A stretch of 64,000 bases of DNA from Bdellovibrio sp. qaytius (GCA_004011035.1 CP025734.1:3184001-3248000), one strand, 5' to 3'; shown: positions 54,346 through 63,246, numbered from the stretch's first letter. Numbers and translations are program-made. Notes: a model not told the origin generated them from the sequence alone.

Positions 54346-55161
54346 ATGATTGAATTTAGTCTAAAATCAGTGAAGAAAATTTACTTATTTCTTTTTGTTT
54401 TCACGGCCTTAACGGTATTTTCAGAACTGTCGTTCGCGCTACAGGCCGTTGTTGTTAAAGGTAACCGCGTTTTATTTTCATTAGAACCCTTAGAAACAAA
54501 GACTGTCAGCGTGAACAGTGTCGTGATTGCTGCCGATAAAAGTGCTCAAGTTAAAATTATTCAAATACGCGGTGCTAGAGCTATTGGCCAAGTTGTTAAG
54601 GGCACAGCAAAAGTAAATACGGCCTTTCGTGTGCTAACCGGAGAAGCTAAGAAAACCATGGCAGAAACTGGATTTCTTGCAGGTGTTTCTTCAAATACAA
54701 TGACAATTAAAACACCTAATACGAAAATGCAGGGCACAGGATTTAACATAGCAGGATTTTTTGACTATCGTTTTTTACCTGATTTAGTGCTTCGAGGTGT
54801 GGCTGGATATGAAACCTTTAAAGCCACAGGGGCTCCGACTGCGACTCCGACGATCACTCGCACTGTAAGTTTAAATTATTTAACGGCGCATGCGTACGCA
54901 CAGTATGATATCTCGCAATACGCTTCTGGCAGTCGTTACTGGCTTGGAATGGGTGTCGGGTTTTTATATTTATCTTCTGGTTCTAGCGATATTATCGAAA
55001 CTTCTTCACTGACGACCAACCAAGTTTTTATCTTAGCTACCGGAATGGACATTGCCACTGATGATGGTAAAGCTTTTCCGATTCAATTAGATTACTTCTT
55101 ATACCCTGATGGCGATATCAAAACGCAACAGATTAACTTCAGATTAGGCTATAAATTCTAA
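54346..55161 (+). CDS. Outer-membrane beta-barrel protein, unknown
   Basis: The start is uncertain: ATG at 54346, or GTG at 54370, which gives the cleanest signal peptide (KKIYLFLFVFTALTVFSELSFA). A 100-residue periplasmic-type N-part with 'LEPLETKTVSVNSVVIAADKSAQVKI' is followed by an eight-strand-like barrel ('FNIAGFFDYRFLPDLVLRGVAGYE', 'YWLGMGVGFLYL') ending 'QQINFRLGYKF'. The final Phe fits BAM targeting. No family recognised. Confidence 0.75.
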   Translation: MIEFSLKSVKKIYLFLFVFTALTVFSELSFALQAVVVKGNRVLFSLEPLETKTVSVNSVVIAADKSAQVKIIQIRGARAIGQVVKGTAKVNTAFRVLTGEAKKTMAETGFLAGVSSNTMTIKTPNTKMQGTGFNIAGFFDYRFLPDLVLRGVAGYETFKATGAPTATPTITRTVSLNYLTAHAYAQYDISQYASGSRYWLGMGVGFLYLSSGSSDIIETSSLTTNQVFILATGMDIATDDGKAFPIQLDYFLYPDGDIKTQQINFRLGYKF

Positions 55162-55246
55162 TAATTTGTCCCAAATTGAGATACTCCCCCGCTGGCCTTT
55201 AGTAAGAGCTGGTTTATGTCGTAAGCTTATATGTGGGGGAATAATC

Positions 55247-56794
55247 ATGCATTCACTATATAGTGTATTGCTGGTTTTGTTTTTTGTTTTACAGGCAAAA
55301 GCGAAACCACTTACAGAAGCACAAATATACAAACGCTGTTATGCCCAACTTAGCCAAGTTGCCGTGCCCATCAATGATGCGCGCATAACTCAAATTAAAA
55401 ACAAACAAATCACCGGAGTTCAAGCTTGTGCACAGCTTTTATCTGAAGCTGACTTTGATTCAAATGGTCGTCTTCGCACGATTAATCCGTTAACGATTAA
55501 AATCGTAAAAACATTTACTGATTTTCATCGCTCGTGGTTTAACAATTCTCGCTTAGAGCAATCTACTGATTACAGTCTTGAAACTGATGGATCAACTATG
55601 GATGTCTTCGATGCGAATGAGCCTGCATTATTTATTACTCGCCAATTATTTCTTCCAGATGCTCAATACAAAAATATTTTACGCGGATCACAAGGTGTAC
55701 AGGCTATCCGTCAAGAAGACCGTTCAATCAGTGCTGCTCTTGGTTTTACGCCACAGATGACAGTGCCTGGTCGTTTTTACGCCGGCAATAACGCTGCTAT
55801 TCAAGAGAATAAATTTACTTTTGCAGATGCCAGCGTAAGACTTTTGGGCATTGAAGATCTACCTAATAGACCTGCTGAAGATTTCGTTACATTACCAAGA
55901 ATGAATGCCGGTGAAATTGTTGGCGTTCAGATGAATACGTTTTCGGCAATGATTCCAAATTTTTATTTACGCCTGTTTCATGGAGATGAAAATGCCAGAG
56001 TTCGTTACGGTGAAACAATTGATTATACATTCGATATCTATAAAAACCGTGGTGGCGGAATCTTAGGGTCTTCAACGTTTTTCATGATGAATTCTGGACA
56101 CACAAAAGGTCAGATTTTTAATGGTTCTACAAAAGTTCCACGTGCTTGGACTAAAGCTGCTATGGAATCTTTAATGTGTTCACCTTTTCCTTCTTTACGT
56201 GAAAGTGATATCTCGCAATTCGTTGTTGGAAATTCATCAGCCCCATTTAGAAATTCTTCAAGCTGTGTCATGTGCCATGCGACTCTTGATCCTTTTGCTT
56301 ATGTCGCAAGAAATCGCGTCGTAGGTAATTCTGATTTCACTAATTATCTGAAAAATACAATTCTTGTCGGTAATTTCAAAGCCGTCTTGCCGTCGGTTAC
56401 TGGCTGGCCTTCAGAACCCGTGACGAATTTTCAGCGTCAAGAACCTAAAGGCAGATTATATTATCGTTCAGCAACAGGCGCCTTAGTGGACCGTTCAGTA
56501 AATAATTCTGAAGAAATGGGTCAGGCTATGTCTGAAACAGAAGATTTTTATCAATGCGCAGCTAAACGTTACTTTCAATATTTTACCGGAATTAATGTTT
56601 CTCTTTACGATCGCACGAATCCTGCAAATTCTGAAACTAATCGTAAACTAACAACCGCAGACAAAGAAGACCGTAAGTTCATCGAAAAGTTAGCTAAAGA
56701 ATTACGTACGACTCAATCGTTACCAAATATGGTTCGCCAAATTATCGGTTCAGATTATTACAAATATCCAAACTACCGCGTGGAGGAGAACTAA
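55247..56794 (+). CDS. DUF1588/DUF1592-like c-type cytochrome protein
   Basis: Start at 55247 (MHSLYSVLLVLFFVLQAKA) with GGGGGAAT upstream and a good signal peptide; the longer frame to 55166 lies in an untranslated leader. 'SSSCVMCHATLDPFAYVARN' (about 340-360) is the DUF1588-type site with one CxxCH and a following DP-F/L-A. A DUF1585/1592-like 'YFQYFTGINVSL' and 'DYYKYPNYRV' end it. These families are found in Planctomycetes, myxobacteria and Bdellovibrio, usually beside DUF1501/1552 proteins, as here. Function unknown. Confidence 0.82.
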   Translation: MHSLYSVLLVLFFVLQAKAKPLTEAQIYKRCYAQLSQVAVPINDARITQIKNKQITGVQACAQLLSEADFDSNGRLRTINPLTIKIVKTFTDFHRSWFNNSRLEQSTDYSLETDGSTMDVFDANEPALFITRQLFLPDAQYKNILRGSQGVQAIRQEDRSISAALGFTPQMTVPGRFYAGNNAAIQENKFTFADASVRLLGIEDLPNRPAEDFVTLPRMNAGEIVGVQMNTFSAMIPNFYLRLFHGDENARVRYGETIDYTFDIYKNRGGGILGSSTFFMMNSGHTKGQIFNGSTKVPRAWTKAAMESLMCSPFPSLRESDISQFVVGNSSAPFRNSSSCVMCHATLDPFAYVARNRVVGNSDFTNYLKNTILVGNFKAVLPSVTGWPSEPVTNFQRQEPKGRLYYRSATGALVDRSVNNSEEMGQAMSETEDFYQCAAKRYFQYFTGINVSLYDRTNPANSETNRKLTTADKEDRKFIEKLAKELRTTQSLPNMVRQIIGSDYYKYPNYRVEEN

Positions 56795-56795
56795 T

Positions 56796-58469
56796 ATGTA
56801 TTCTCGTAGAAGTTTATTAGCTCATTTAGGTATTGCTGGTGCGGGTATTATGTTAACTCCTTACGAAAGATTCGCGAATGGCTTAGTCGATTCATTAATT
56901 AAAAAAGCCTATGCCGAAGAAGTAAATCAAACACCTTCGCGCTATTATGTAAATGTGTTCTTTCCGGGTGGGCCATCGCGATTTGTATTTGATCACTGGA
57001 TTCGTACGAATGAAAGTGATCCGGCTTTAAATTTTAATCCGATGATCTCGACAGCTTACACATCTTCAGGTGGCCGAGTCAGTGGTCTTCAATATAAGAC
57101 TTACAACCAAAGTGGTATTCTTGTTCCTCATTTGTTTTCGCAATCTGTAAGAACATCTATGGGTGCATACAATTTATCAAATATCCTTAGCAATATGATG
57201 GCTATTCGGGGTTTTTCTTCAGGCATCGATGGCCACCAATTTAATTTAACTACGCAAATGGCTCCTGTTGGCGGAATTTCTTCAATGAGTGCATTGGGTC
57301 CTGATATTTCTTCGCGCCCTTTTGAAGCCGTGCAATATCCAGAACGCGGTTCATATAACAAATTCGACTCACAAAAAGGCAAAGCGATTAATGTTCTTAA
57401 TGGCGCAACTCCGTTAAAAACATTATTTGAAGGCTTACTTCCTTCTGCTGGTGAATTAGCAAGAGCTTCAAATCTTAAAGCCAGAAATATCGCCGCTTAT
57501 GAAAGAGCGCAATCACAACTGAAAGCTTTAAGCGCAGTCGATGCAACAGGTGCAAAAGTTTTAAAATCATCTCTTGATAATGCCCGCCAGTTACTGAAAA
57601 AAGGAATCGGCGACATCGATGGTTACTGGAATTCAGCAGTGGCTCGTTACCGCGGTATTATTAATGAAGCGGTACGCACACAAAATATTCCTGGTATTTC
57701 AGACATGCCAATTATTCCTGCTGGTGGTCCACAATGGAATTTTGCTATGCGTGGTTCACAACCTGATTTAAGCCCTGATCAAGATTTACGAAGTATTCTT
57801 CCAGGTCTAACAATCGGTTCGTTAGCCGAAAATTTTGCGTTAGCTGAGTTTATGATTCGTGGTGAATATGCTTCAAGTATTGAAGTTCACATGGATGCCG
57901 GTATTCAAAATGTAACTCTAAAAAATGCTGCTGGAGCTATGATTACAGGAAATCATGAATCTGACATGCATACCACGGGCGCTTTTCCAGCAGTGTTAAT
58001 GATGAATTGTCTTTATCGCGGTGTTTTATCTGCAGTTGCAGAATTTCAGCAGCGTTTACAATCACAACAAACAAGTCTTGGCACAAATGCGTGGGAAGAC
58101 ACAGTTTTACATTTCGTCGGAGATTTCACTCGTGTCGCGCGTCTTGATGGCGCCGGTGCAGATCATGGATTTAATCAATTAGGCACAAGTATTATTTCTG
58201 GAGCCTTTACAAATGGACCATTTGTAACCGGAAATATTCAAAAAGGTGATGTTGGTGGATACTACGGTGGAACTGTAGGTACTGCGGCTCAAGTCGAAGA
58301 TTACAACATAAAAGGCCCACCTAGACCGGTTTTCGCAGCTTCACAAATTGCAGAGGTTCTGCGATTACATGAAAATCCATTCAGAAATTTAGCTAACCCT
58401 GTTGTGAAATTAAATGGAAACACTTTGAATTACGTCAGCTCGCAATTCAAAGGAAAGATTGTGGGTTAA
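56796..58469 (+). CDS. DUF1501/DUF1552-like Tat-exported protein
   Basis: A twin-arginine signal is present ('YSRRSLLAHLGIAGAGIML'). The mature protein has 'YYVNVFFPGGPSRFVFDHW', 'LSNMMAIRGFSSGIDGHQF', 'FVGDFTRVARLDGAGADHGFNQL', patterns of the DUF1501/DUF1552 sulfatase-like group (G-H and D-H metal ligands). It is partner to the DUF1588-type cytochrome, which ends one base before its start region with GTGGAGGAG. Exported folded by Tat. Function unknown. Confidence 0.83.
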   Translation: MYSRRSLLAHLGIAGAGIMLTPYERFANGLVDSLIKKAYAEEVNQTPSRYYVNVFFPGGPSRFVFDHWIRTNESDPALNFNPMISTAYTSSGGRVSGLQYKTYNQSGILVPHLFSQSVRTSMGAYNLSNILSNMMAIRGFSSGIDGHQFNLTTQMAPVGGISSMSALGPDISSRPFEAVQYPERGSYNKFDSQKGKAINVLNGATPLKTLFEGLLPSAGELARASNLKARNIAAYERAQSQLKALSAVDATGAKVLKSSLDNARQLLKKGIGDIDGYWNSAVARYRGIINEAVRTQNIPGISDMPIIPAGGPQWNFAMRGSQPDLSPDQDLRSILPGLTIGSLAENFALAEFMIRGEYASSIEVHMDAGIQNVTLKNAAGAMITGNHESDMHTTGAFPAVLMMNCLYRGVLSAVAEFQQRLQSQQTSLGTNAWEDTVLHFVGDFTRVARLDGAGADHGFNQLGTSIISGAFTNGPFVTGNIQKGDVGGYYGGTVGTAAQVEDYNIKGPPRPVFAASQIAEVLRLHENPFRNLANPVVKLNGNTLNYVSSQFKGKIVG

Positions 58470-58470
58470 A

Positions 58471-59175
58471 ATGCGTCTGACCAAAAGAACATTAAAAATT
58501 GCCAGCATTCTTACGCTTTCTTTTCTTTTCTTACCGTTAGCATTTACTAACTGTGGCGCACAGCCATTTCAAACACTTGAGTTATCAAGTTTAGTTCCTG
58601 GTGATGCGCCAACATCGTTGTCGCATCCATCCTCTGACAAGGCGCAAATTTCTACACAAAAACCTGTGATTGGTAATCGTTTGTATGCCGCAAGTGTTAT
58701 ACGTGATGTCTTTACAAACCAAGCTGGTGCAGTGTTACCGGGTTTAGACGCCGAATTAAATAAATGGGTTTTATCACGCTTACCTCAATTTGGTGGCGGT
58801 TGTGATTTATACTCTTCAGCTTCAGGTCGTGATTGTGGTGGTGATGGTTCGGGAGTAAATGTTGCCCCACGCGTAGATACAACAACAGTTCGTCAAACTT
58901 ATACGATTAAAATTTGCGAAAACGCGACAAGTTTAAATAATTCGATGAGCTATGTAATGTCTAGATTGGGAATTGCAGCAGGAACAGAACCATCGAACGC
59001 AACGGTTTCGCAATTGTACATGCTGTACTATCGCACTGATTATCCCGACACAAATATTTTAAATATGCTGGTTCAATTGAATAACGATTTAAAAGCTAAC
59101 GGAGAAAACGTTGAAGAACGCTGGAGAGCGCTCACAAACTTTATCTGTGAGCTCTCTGACTGGCAAAATATTTAG
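58471..59175 (+). CDS. Lipoprotein with F-x-N-C lipobox
   Basis: Start ATG at 58471, although the open frame allows TTG at 58459. Hydrophobic stretch 'IASILTLSFLFLPLAFTNC' gives Cys28 with Asn at -1 and Phe at -3, off the usual L-A/S-G/A-C lipobox. The mature part has 'LYSSASGRDCGGDGSG' and a helical end with 'KICENATSLNNSM' and 'FICELSDWQ'. No family recognised. It ends the cytochrome unit. Confidence 0.75.
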   Translation: MRLTKRTLKIASILTLSFLFLPLAFTNCGAQPFQTLELSSLVPGDAPTSLSHPSSDKAQISTQKPVIGNRLYAASVIRDVFTNQAGAVLPGLDAELNKWVLSRLPQFGGGCDLYSSASGRDCGGDGSGVNVAPRVDTTTVRQTYTIKICENATSLNNSMSYVMSRLGIAAGTEPSNATVSQLYMLYYRTDYPDTNILNMLVQLNNDLKANGENVEERWRALTNFICELSDWQNI

Positions 59176-59204
59176 CCGAAGGCTAATAGCCAAATATCTA
59201 AAAA

Positions 59205-60374
59205 TTATACTTTTGCAGCTTTAAAAGCTTGGTCTAAGTCTGCTAGAAGATCATCAACATCTTCTACGCCGACTGATAGACGAATTAATGAATCATCAAT
59301 TCCTAAAACTTTACGCTGTTCCGGTGGAACAGATGCATGAGTCATAATCGCAGGATGTTCTACTAAAGACTCAACACCACCTAATGATTCAGCTAAGGCA
59401 AAAACTTCAACTGATTCTAAAAATTTACGCGCCGCTGGCATTCCACCTTTAATAAAAAAAGTAATCATTCCACCAAAACCGCTCATTTGTTCTTTCGCTA
59501 ACGCATGTTGTGGATGTGAAGCTAAACCTGGGTAAATAGTTTTTTCAACTTGTGGATGTTTTTCTAAGTAATTCGCTACTTTCATACCGTTTTCAGCGTG
59601 AGCTTTCATACGTAACGGTAAAGTTTTAAGACTACGTAAAGCTAAGAAAGAATCAAACGCACCTTGAATTCCACCCATAGAATTAGTTAAAAATTGTAGT
59701 CTTTCAGCGATGGCTTTGTCGCTAGTTACTGCAACTCCACCAACTACGTCAGAGTGACCGCCGAGATATTTAGTTGCCGAATGCACAACGATATTTGCAC
59801 CTAATTCTAAAGGACGTTGAAAATACGGAGACATAAACGTGTTATCAACGACAACCAAGATGTTTTTCGCTGCTGCGATCGCAGAAATCTTCTTAATATC
59901 AGCTAATTTTAGTGTGGGATTTGTCGGAGTTTCGATCCAAATCATTTTTGTATTTGGTTTAATCGATTTTTCGACGTTTTCAATTTTAGTTAAATCAGTG
60001 TATGAAAAATCTAAACCGTGATGACGTAAAACTTTGTCAAATAAACGAAAAGTGCCGCCGTACATATCATCCATAGCAATCACGTGATCGCCAGAAGTTA
60101 ATAAATGCATCACTGTCGTTGTTGCAGCACAACCGCTTGAAAATGCAAAACCGTATTTTCCTGATTCTAAACTTGCAATGCAATCTTCGTAAGCTTTACG
60201 AGTTGGATTATGAGTGCGCGAATATTCCCAGCCCTTGTGAACGCCCGGAGATTCTTGAACGTAAGTTGAAGTTAAGTACACCGGCGTCATAATTGCGCCC
60301 GTTGTAGGATCTGGAGATTGGCCCGCATGAATTGCGCGCGTATTGAATTTCATATTTTTGCTATCTGTTTTCAT
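59205..60374 (-). CDS. Cystathionine gamma-lyase / gamma-synthase family PLP enzyme
   Basis: PLP fold I enzyme: 'TRAIHAGQSPDPTTGAIMTPVYLTSTYVQESPG', 'YSRTHNPTRKAYEDCIASLE', Lys202 in 'HSATKYLGGHSDVVGG', and 'LAESLGGVESLVEHPAIMTHASVPPEQR'. Length 389, as in the family. The neighbour is a cystathionine beta-synthase-type gene eight bases upstream, so gamma-lyase (cystathionine to cysteine) is more likely than gamma-synthase. The motif does not separate the two. Confidence 0.9.
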   Translation of the reverse strand: MKTDSKNMKFNTRAIHAGQSPDPTTGAIMTPVYLTSTYVQESPGVHKGWEYSRTHNPTRKAYEDCIASLESGKYGFAFSSGCAATTTVMHLLTSGDHVIAMDDMYGGTFRLFDKVLRHHGLDFSYTDLTKIENVEKSIKPNTKMIWIETPTNPTLKLADIKKISAIAAAKNILVVVDNTFMSPYFQRPLELGANIVVHSATKYLGGHSDVVGGVAVTSDKAIAERLQFLTNSMGGIQGAFDSFLALRSLKTLPLRMKAHAENGMKVANYLEKHPQVEKTIYPGLASHPQHALAKEQMSGFGGMITFFIKGGMPAARKFLESVEVFALAESLGGVESLVEHPAIMTHASVPPEQRKVLGIDDSLIRLSVGVEDVDDLLADLDQAFKAAKV

Positions 60375-60381
60375 AAATTTC

Positions 60382-61428
60382 CTAAGTGTATTGTTTTAGA
60401 TGTTCAGCAGCTTTTACTTCAGTGTTGAAGGCCGATTTCATGTCGTCTGCATTCATTAAGCCGTTTTCAACCATCCATTTATCATTAAATACTTTGCTTA
60501 AGTACGCTTTGCCCGAATCTGGCATAATCACAACAATCTTCGATGGTTTTTCTAACTTTTGCGCGTAATCCAAAGCACCAGCTAGTAACAAACCACTTGA
60601 TGGACCAACACAAAGACCTTCTTCAACAATTAAACGACGAGTTAATTGAAACGCAGCCTTATCAGTTACTTGTACGCAATCATCGTAAACATTTAATTTA
60701 CAATTATCCGGTAACATATCTTCGCCGACGCCTTCAACTTTCCAAGGACCAGGAGGAGTAACGATTTTTCCGTGTTTGAATAAGTCGTAAATGATACTTC
60801 CGATAGGATCTACGACTAAAACTTTACAGTTTGGATTTTTTTCTTTCAAAAATTTACCCACACCAGAAATAGTTCCGCCAGTACCAACTCCGCCGACGAT
60901 GCAGTCGATTTGACCTTTGGTTTGTTCCCAAAGTTCAGGGCCCGTTACATTATAATGATAATCGAAGTTATCCATATTGTGGTATTGATTGGCATAAAAG
61001 CAATTTTCAGTGTTCTCGGCGATTTTTTTTGCCACTGAATAATGACTTAATGGATCGTGCGGCTCTAAACCGTTCGGAGTTAGAACAACTTTAGCGCCGT
61101 AAGCACGAAGAGTTGCTCTTTTTTCTTCACTCATTTTTTCTGGAAGAACAAAAATACATTTGTAACCTTTAACTGCAGCCACTAAAGCTAAACCCATGCC
61201 TGTATTACCAGCTGTGGCTTCAACAATTGTTCCGCCTGGTTTTAATTCGCCACGCTTTTCAGCTGCTTCAACCATATATTTTGCAATGCGATCTTTAATT
61301 GATCCACCGGGATTAAAATATTCAACTTTACCAAAAAATTCGTGTTTTGATTTGCCGGCAATTTTATTTAAGCGAACCAGCGGTGTATTACCGATAGTGT
61401 CTAATATATTATTAGAGATTGATGTCAT
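60382..61428 (-). CDS. Cystathionine beta-synthase / cysteine synthase
   Basis: PLP fold II enzyme. Lys45 in 'PGGSIKDRIAK' is the Schiff base; 'EATAGNTGMGLALVAA', 'YHYNVTGPELWEQ', 'GGVGTGGTISGVGKFLKE' and 'VEGVGEDMLP' resemble the CBS branch more than CysK ('EGIGAGFIP'). The C-terminal Bateman regulatory module of human CBS is absent (348 residues). With the next gene it forms a reverse transsulfuration pair, homocysteine to cysteine. Its start overlaps the 71-residue gene by 17 bases. Confidence 0.9.
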   Translation of the reverse strand: MTSISNNILDTIGNTPLVRLNKIAGKSKHEFFGKVEYFNPGGSIKDRIAKYMVEAAEKRGELKPGGTIVEATAGNTGMGLALVAAVKGYKCIFVLPEKMSEEKRATLRAYGAKVVLTPNGLEPHDPLSHYSVAKKIAENTENCFYANQYHNMDNFDYHYNVTGPELWEQTKGQIDCIVGGVGTGGTISGVGKFLKEKNPNCKVLVVDPIGSIIYDLFKHGKIVTPPGPWKVEGVGEDMLPDNCKLNVYDDCVQVTDKAAFQLTRRLIVEEGLCVGPSSGLLLAGALDYAQKLEKPSKIVVIMPDSGKAYLSKVFNDKWMVENGLMNADDMKSAFNTEVKAAEHLKQYT

Positions 61429-61627
61429 GATTTGTCTTCTTTGTTTTAGTTTGAGCCATTGTGTTTTTCGAGATCATTCCCGAACCGAGCATAAAAGTCA
61501 TAAGTTCAACGACATCGCCGTTAAACGGAATTTTCAGTTTCTGACATAACTGGTTTACTTTTTTGGATTGAACATTTTTTTTGGTCAATTCAGCTACTAG
61601 TTCTAAGCATAATTCATTTGTTGTCAT
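61412..61627 (-). CDS. Small helical protein upstream of the CBS gene
   Basis: 71 residues, no signal peptide, no recognised family ('LELVAELTKKNVQSKKVNQLCQKLKI'). GGGAG precedes the ATG. Its 3' end overlaps the CBS start by 17 bases, so it may couple translation. Reality is likely from the ribosome-binding site and overlap but is not certain for so short a frame. Confidence 0.6.
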   Translation of the reverse strand: MTTNELCLELVAELTKKNVQSKKVNQLCQKLKIPFNGDVVELMTFMLGSGMISKNTMAQTKTKKTNHDINL

Positions 61628-61660
61628 ACTCCCAAAATTATCGTTTTACGGGCGGCAAAA

Positions 61661-61677
61661 CAAGGTGAAAAACCTTG
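61661..61677 (-). terminator. Putative terminator of the TadB/TadC-like pair
   Basis: CAAGGT (61661-61666) and ACCTTG (61672-61677) around GAAAA, followed on the minus strand by TTTTG. A short stem; moderate strength. Confidence 0.5.
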
Positions 61678-61690
61678 CCGGTCGCACCTT

Positions 61691-62128
61691 TTAAAAAGCC
61701 AACTGGCACAGTGTCGGAACCAGTAGCAAAATACAAATCGCCGGAAACACTAGAAAAATCAGCGGAATTTGCAACAGAAGCGGTAGTTTTGCCGCATGTT
61801 CTTGAATGTCGGCATCACACATTTCTACAAAATCGGCTTCAAGTGCTTTCAATGGTTCATAAATTGATTGTCCACGCAGCCCGTTTTCTAACAAAGTGAT
61901 GACGGCTCTATGTTGTGCGTTAAAATGAGAAAGTTCACTGACTTGAGTTTTTTGCCGTATTTGCCACCATTGCATGAAATTTTTTGCAAATTCGTCGTTA
62001 GAAGTTTGATTGTGCGTCATTCTTTGTGAAAATTTTTGTAAACCCTGTTGTAGCGAAAGATTCTTTTCGATTGTGCGCTTAACTTCCCAAATTAAAAGTA
62101 AACTGCTCGGTAAATTTAGATTGTCCAC
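61691..62128 (-). CDS. TadC-like type II secretion F-domain protein
   Basis: 145 residues beginning GTG at 62128. The end 'LPLLLQIPLIFLVFPAICILLLVPTLCQLAF' matches the C-terminal membrane hairpin of TadC ('lqrLPfllllPLvlfifPai'), and 'LRGQSIYEPLKALEADFVEMCDADIQEHAA' fits the cytoplasmic T2SSF domain. TadC is normally about 300 residues; this one lacks the N-terminal membrane half. Overlaps the TadB-like gene by 13 bases. Confidence 0.7.
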   Translation of the reverse strand: MDNLNLPSSLLLIWEVKRTIEKNLSLQQGLQKFSQRMTHNQTSNDEFAKNFMQWWQIRQKTQVSELSHFNAQHRAVITLLENGLRGQSIYEPLKALEADFVEMCDADIQEHAAKLPLLLQIPLIFLVFPAICILLLVPTLCQLAF

Positions 62129-62862
62129 TTAACGCTGTTACCTTTCTTAAGAATGATCGTAAGGCCCGCTGCCATCATTAAAAGTGAAATAGCAATCACC
62201 GCTGGGTACTTTGCTAATTGAAGCTCGGCGATGGCAAAACAAAGCAAAAACACATAAATAAATGAAGCAACGAGCGCTTGCGCGCGCACTTGCAGCGCTG
62301 AGAGTCTCGACTTATGTCGTAAATTATTTTGAATGCGTAATCCGCGTTTAAATTGATCAATTTGATCAGAAACTCGCGTTGAAGAACGCAAAATAAAATA
62401 AGTTTCTTCGAAAAAATGGGCCGCAAACTTCTTTCGCGCGTAAATTGGCACCACTTGTGTCTTATCAACATCAACATCGATGTAATTCAACGGTTCGAAC
62501 ACAATTTTTTCAACATGAGTGAGTGTTTGAAATACAATTTTTGCAGATTTTATCGGTGATTGACCGCTCTTGATGTGCAAGTTGATCGCTTCAAGAACCT
62601 TGATTTGCCCTCTGAAAAACGTCTTTTTCAGAAATAATTCGAAATAAATGTTTAAAAAGATCAAGCTCACAAGAATTACGCCGATATAAATATAGAACAA
62701 GATCAGATGTTCTTTGAAAAATAGAAAATAAAGACTCGGAATATTCAAAACGACGAACAACACTTTCCGAATTTTCGGAAAAATGATGTGAAAGTTCTCA
62801 AGTCGATACACGAAACGATCCGAAATGAATAAACCGAATATCGAAATCAGTAAAAAGAGCAT
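62116..62862 (-). CDS. TadB-like type II secretion F-domain protein
   Basis: Start at 62862 (MLFLLISIFGLFISDRF) with AGCGAGG five bases upstream; the longer TTG start at 62883 is less likely. Two N-terminal and two C-terminal membrane segments flank a cytoplasmic domain with 'INLHIKSGQSPIKSAKIVF' and 'VSDQIDQFKRGLRIQNNLRHK', close to TadB ('l..G.sl..al'). TadB/TadC form the inner-membrane platform of Flp pili. No tadA ATPase or pilin gene is near. Confidence 0.72.
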   Translation of the reverse strand: MLFLLISIFGLFISDRFVYRLENFHIIFPKIRKVLFVVLNIPSLYFLFFKEHLILFYIYIGVILVSLIFLNIYFELFLKKTFFRGQIKVLEAINLHIKSGQSPIKSAKIVFQTLTHVEKIVFEPLNYIDVDVDKTQVVPIYARKKFAAHFFEETYFILRSSTRVSDQIDQFKRGLRIQNNLRHKSRLSALQVRAQALVASFIYVFLLCFAIAELQLAKYPAVIAISLLMMAAGLTIILKKGNSVKWTI

Positions 62863-62920
62863 CCAAACCTCGCTTTCACGCAAAGTTAGGATTGCAAAAT
62901 AAATGCAAGAATTTTTTTTG

Positions 62921-62949
62921 TTGACGGATTAAATCAATTTGTTAACAAT
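62921..62949 (+). promoter_or_regulatory. Candidate promoter for the Lys/Ala-rich protein
   Basis: TTGACG (62921-62926) and TAACAAT (62943-62949) are a -35/-10-like pair about 16 bases apart, followed by a leader with a CAACAACAACAAC repeat. A strong GAAGGAG precedes the start codon. Confidence 0.5.
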
Positions 62950-63029
62950 TTTATTAAGGGAGACTGAAAAGTCCAACAACAACAACAACGGTGATTCGTA
63001 GAAATACGTTCACTTCGAAGGAGCAACCC

Positions 63030-63113
63030 ATGGCTAAGAAAAAAGCAAAAAAAGCTACTAAAAAAGCTGCTAAAAAAACTACAAAAAAAGCTACTAAAAA
63101 GAAAAAAAAGTAG
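63030..63113 (+). CDS. 27-residue Lys/Ala/Thr-rich protein
   Basis: ATG at 63030 with GAAGGAG eight bases upstream encodes MAKKKAKKATKKAAKK followed by TTKKATKKKKK, i.e. only Met, Ala, Lys and Thr. The composition is like the C-terminal tails of histone H1 and the AlgP/HctB-type nucleoid proteins, built of KKAxKK repeats. It would bind nucleic acids non-specifically. Strong ribosome-binding site, promoter-like bases and a terminator directly after the stop make it a real gene, although short. The opposite-strand frame 62934-63233 is a shadow. Confidence 0.75.
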   Translation: MAKKKAKKATKKAAKKTTKKATKKKKK

Positions 63114-63139
63114 TTCTTTTTGTAAAGCAGAAGCTTTGG

Positions 63140-63170
63140 AAGGGCTAACGTAAGTTGGTCCTTTTTTTTT
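63140..63170 (+). terminator. Intrinsic terminator after the Lys/Ala-rich gene
   Basis: AAGGGCTAAC (63140-63149), GTAA loop, GTTGGTCCTT (63154-63163), then T residues. Ten pairs with two G-T, and a GNRA tetraloop. Confidence 0.9.
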
Positions 63171-63219
63171 GCGCAAAATGAATTGAAGGATAGAAATCAC
63201 TCTGTGAGATCCACAAATA

Positions 63220-63246
63220 AAAATAGGCCCCATAAGGGCCTATTTT
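63220..63246. terminator. Second, bidirectional terminator
   Basis: AAAATAGGCCC (63220-63230) and GGGCCTATTTT (63236-63246) form a perfect 11-bp stem around CATAA with A and T flanks, so it can end transcription from either side. Confidence 0.85.

Noticed and set aside
62970-62992. CAA repeat before the Lys/Ala-rich gene as a microsatellite switch
   Set aside because: Only about five units, in an untranslated leader; unstructured CAA leaders are common and no phase effect is expected.
62934-63233. A 99-residue minus-strand frame with Phe/Ser runs
   Set aside because: The Phe/Ser runs are the complement of the Lys-rich codons of the 27-residue protein; two terminators also cross it.
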